Shown: one piece after another, positions 4,781-5,257 of the stretch
Layout: every line of letters starts with the position of its first letter
Numbering within the stretch: the stretch's first letter is position 1
Assembly (NCBI GenBank): GCA_947478975.1
Contig: CANJYI010000217.1
Location: 1 to 5,257 of the forward strand
Direction of reading: 5' to 3'
From: Chthoniobacteraceae bacterium
Lineage (GTDB): Bacteria; Verrucomicrobiota; Verrucomicrobiia; Chthoniobacterales; Chthoniobacteraceae
Length of the DNA: 5,257 nt
Translations under genes and position numbers: made by a program
The notes under the pieces: generated by a model
Database searches by the model: none
What the model was told of the DNA's origin: nothing
Seen by the model: only the letters and a program-made list of their open reading frames with translations

Positions 4781-5257
4781 ATGTCGCAGGAGCGTTACTT
4801 TTTACACGTGGATGGGGCGCAGCGCGGGCCGTACACGGTCCGGCAGATCGGCCATATGGTAAACAGCGGGATTGTGCACACGGGGGCGATGTTTTGGTGC
4901 GAGGGGCTCGAGCAATGGCAGCCCGTGACCCAGCTTATCGAGCCGAAGAAGGAAAAGCAGCGGCGCCGGATACAGCTCGGGGCGGGAACGGTCGCGGCAA
5001 TCGCCGTGTGCTTGGGGGTGCTCTGGCTGGTCCTGCCGACGTTGCGCCAGGGGTGGAAGGAACAGCATCAGGTCGAGCACAGCCCGGAGGCGGCCTACTG
5101 GCGGGCGCGGGGGGTGCTGCGCGAGCACGTCGGCTGGCTCACCGGACTGCGCTTCAAACCGTTTGATCCCGCCAAGGTGAGTCTCACCGGAGAGGACGCC
5201 GCAACCGTCGAGCTGGAGGCGGAAAGCTCCGGGGCATTCAAAGGACAACGTTTCGAG
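4781..5257 (+). CDS. GYF_2-domain single-pass membrane protein (3' end cut by the window)
   Basis: ATG 4781 opens a frame with no stop to the right edge, giving 159 residues of a longer protein. Residues 5-50 are a GYF_2 (DUF4339) domain: RYFLHVDGAQRGPYTVRQI, then a GxxxxxTxFWxEGLxxWxPV pattern (GIVHTGAMFWCEGLEQWQPV). This cytoplasmic domain is common at the N-terminus of bacterial membrane proteins and is thought to bind proline-rich or other protein partners. A basic stretch (KKEKQRRR, 56-63) precedes one hydrophobic helix (about 65-87, QLGAGTVAAIAVCLGVLWLVLP). This implies N-in/C-out topology with the region from about 90 on outside the membrane. That outer part (AAYWRARGVLREHVGWLTGL, FDPAKVSLTGEDAATVELEA) is incomplete and I cannot assign it. 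The start is supported by AGAGGGTG at 4762-4769, 11 bases upstream. It diverges from the small basic gene across 122 bases. Specific function is unknown. Confidence 0.88.
   Translation, partial: MSQERYFLHVDGAQRGPYTVRQIGHMVNSGIVHTGAMFWCEGLEQWQPVTQLIEPKKEKQRRRIQLGAGTVAAIAVCLGVLWLVLPTLRQGWKEQHQVEHSPEAAYWRARGVLREHVGWLTGLRFKPFDPAKVSLTGEDAATVELEAESSGAFKGQRFE

Noticed and set aside
4647..4862. A 71-codon plus frame across the divergent spacer
   Set aside because: It overlaps the starts of both real genes, begins at TTG without a ribosome site and is a basic low-complexity product, so it is a chance frame.
4802..5248. A 148-codon minus-strand frame and a 90-codon plus frame over the GYF_2 gene
   Set aside because: Both are shadows. 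Only the frame from 4781 gives a recognisable GYF_2 domain and a transmembrane helix.
1..5257. CRISPR array, tRNA, rRNA, IS element with transposase, toxin-antitoxin or defence operon
   Set aside because: I looked for regular spaced repeats, cloverleaf ends, transposase motifs and paired small genes on both strands and saw none.

Overview
The window is GC-rich bacterial DNA and most likely comes from a member of the Verrucomicrobiota. This is an inference from gene content. It has a secreted DNRLRE / Ig-like / FGE-sulfatase mosaic protein, a large secreted alpha/beta-hydrolase esterase with an extra C-terminal domain, a GYF_2 membrane protein, and a tiny Arg/Lys-rich protein beginning MGQQYNKVEKRRRR. 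I associate that last type with Verrucomicrobia from memory, and no search was run.

Layout: (1) 1-95 may be the last 30 codons of an upstream plus-strand gene. (2) 96-280 is a non-coding leader with a perfect but badly placed Shine-Dalgarno sequence. (3) 281-1966 (+) is the exported mosaic protein. (4) 1967-2358 is a 392-base gap between convergent genes. It has no credible gene, but it holds a possible repeat-type motif right after the stop codon and several hairpins. (5) 2359-4389 (-) is a secreted serine esterase/peptidase-like hydrolase. (6) 4421-4472 is a strong minus-strand intrinsic terminator, with a second hairpin at 4481-4511. (7) 4524-4658 (-) is a 44-residue, very basic protein gene that length cut-offs would miss. 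(8) 4659-4780 is a divergent promoter region with a short palindrome. (9) 4781 to the right edge (+) is the N-terminal 159 residues of a GYF_2 / single-pass membrane protein, cut by the window.

No obvious operon links these genes. The two large exported proteins (FGE-like and esterase) converge on the structured spacer. The small basic gene looks like a self-contained unit with its own candidate promoter, hairpin leader and terminator, and it diverges from the GYF_2 gene. The terminator lies 32 bases upstream of the esterase start. The esterase must therefore have a promoter in a very short or terminator-overlapping space, or depend on read-through.

I see no transposase, CRISPR array, tRNA or rRNA, and no clear multi-gene defence or biosynthetic system. 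The most interesting items are the small basic gene with its control elements, the FGE-like domain that keeps only one of the two catalytic cysteines, and the structured convergent spacer.
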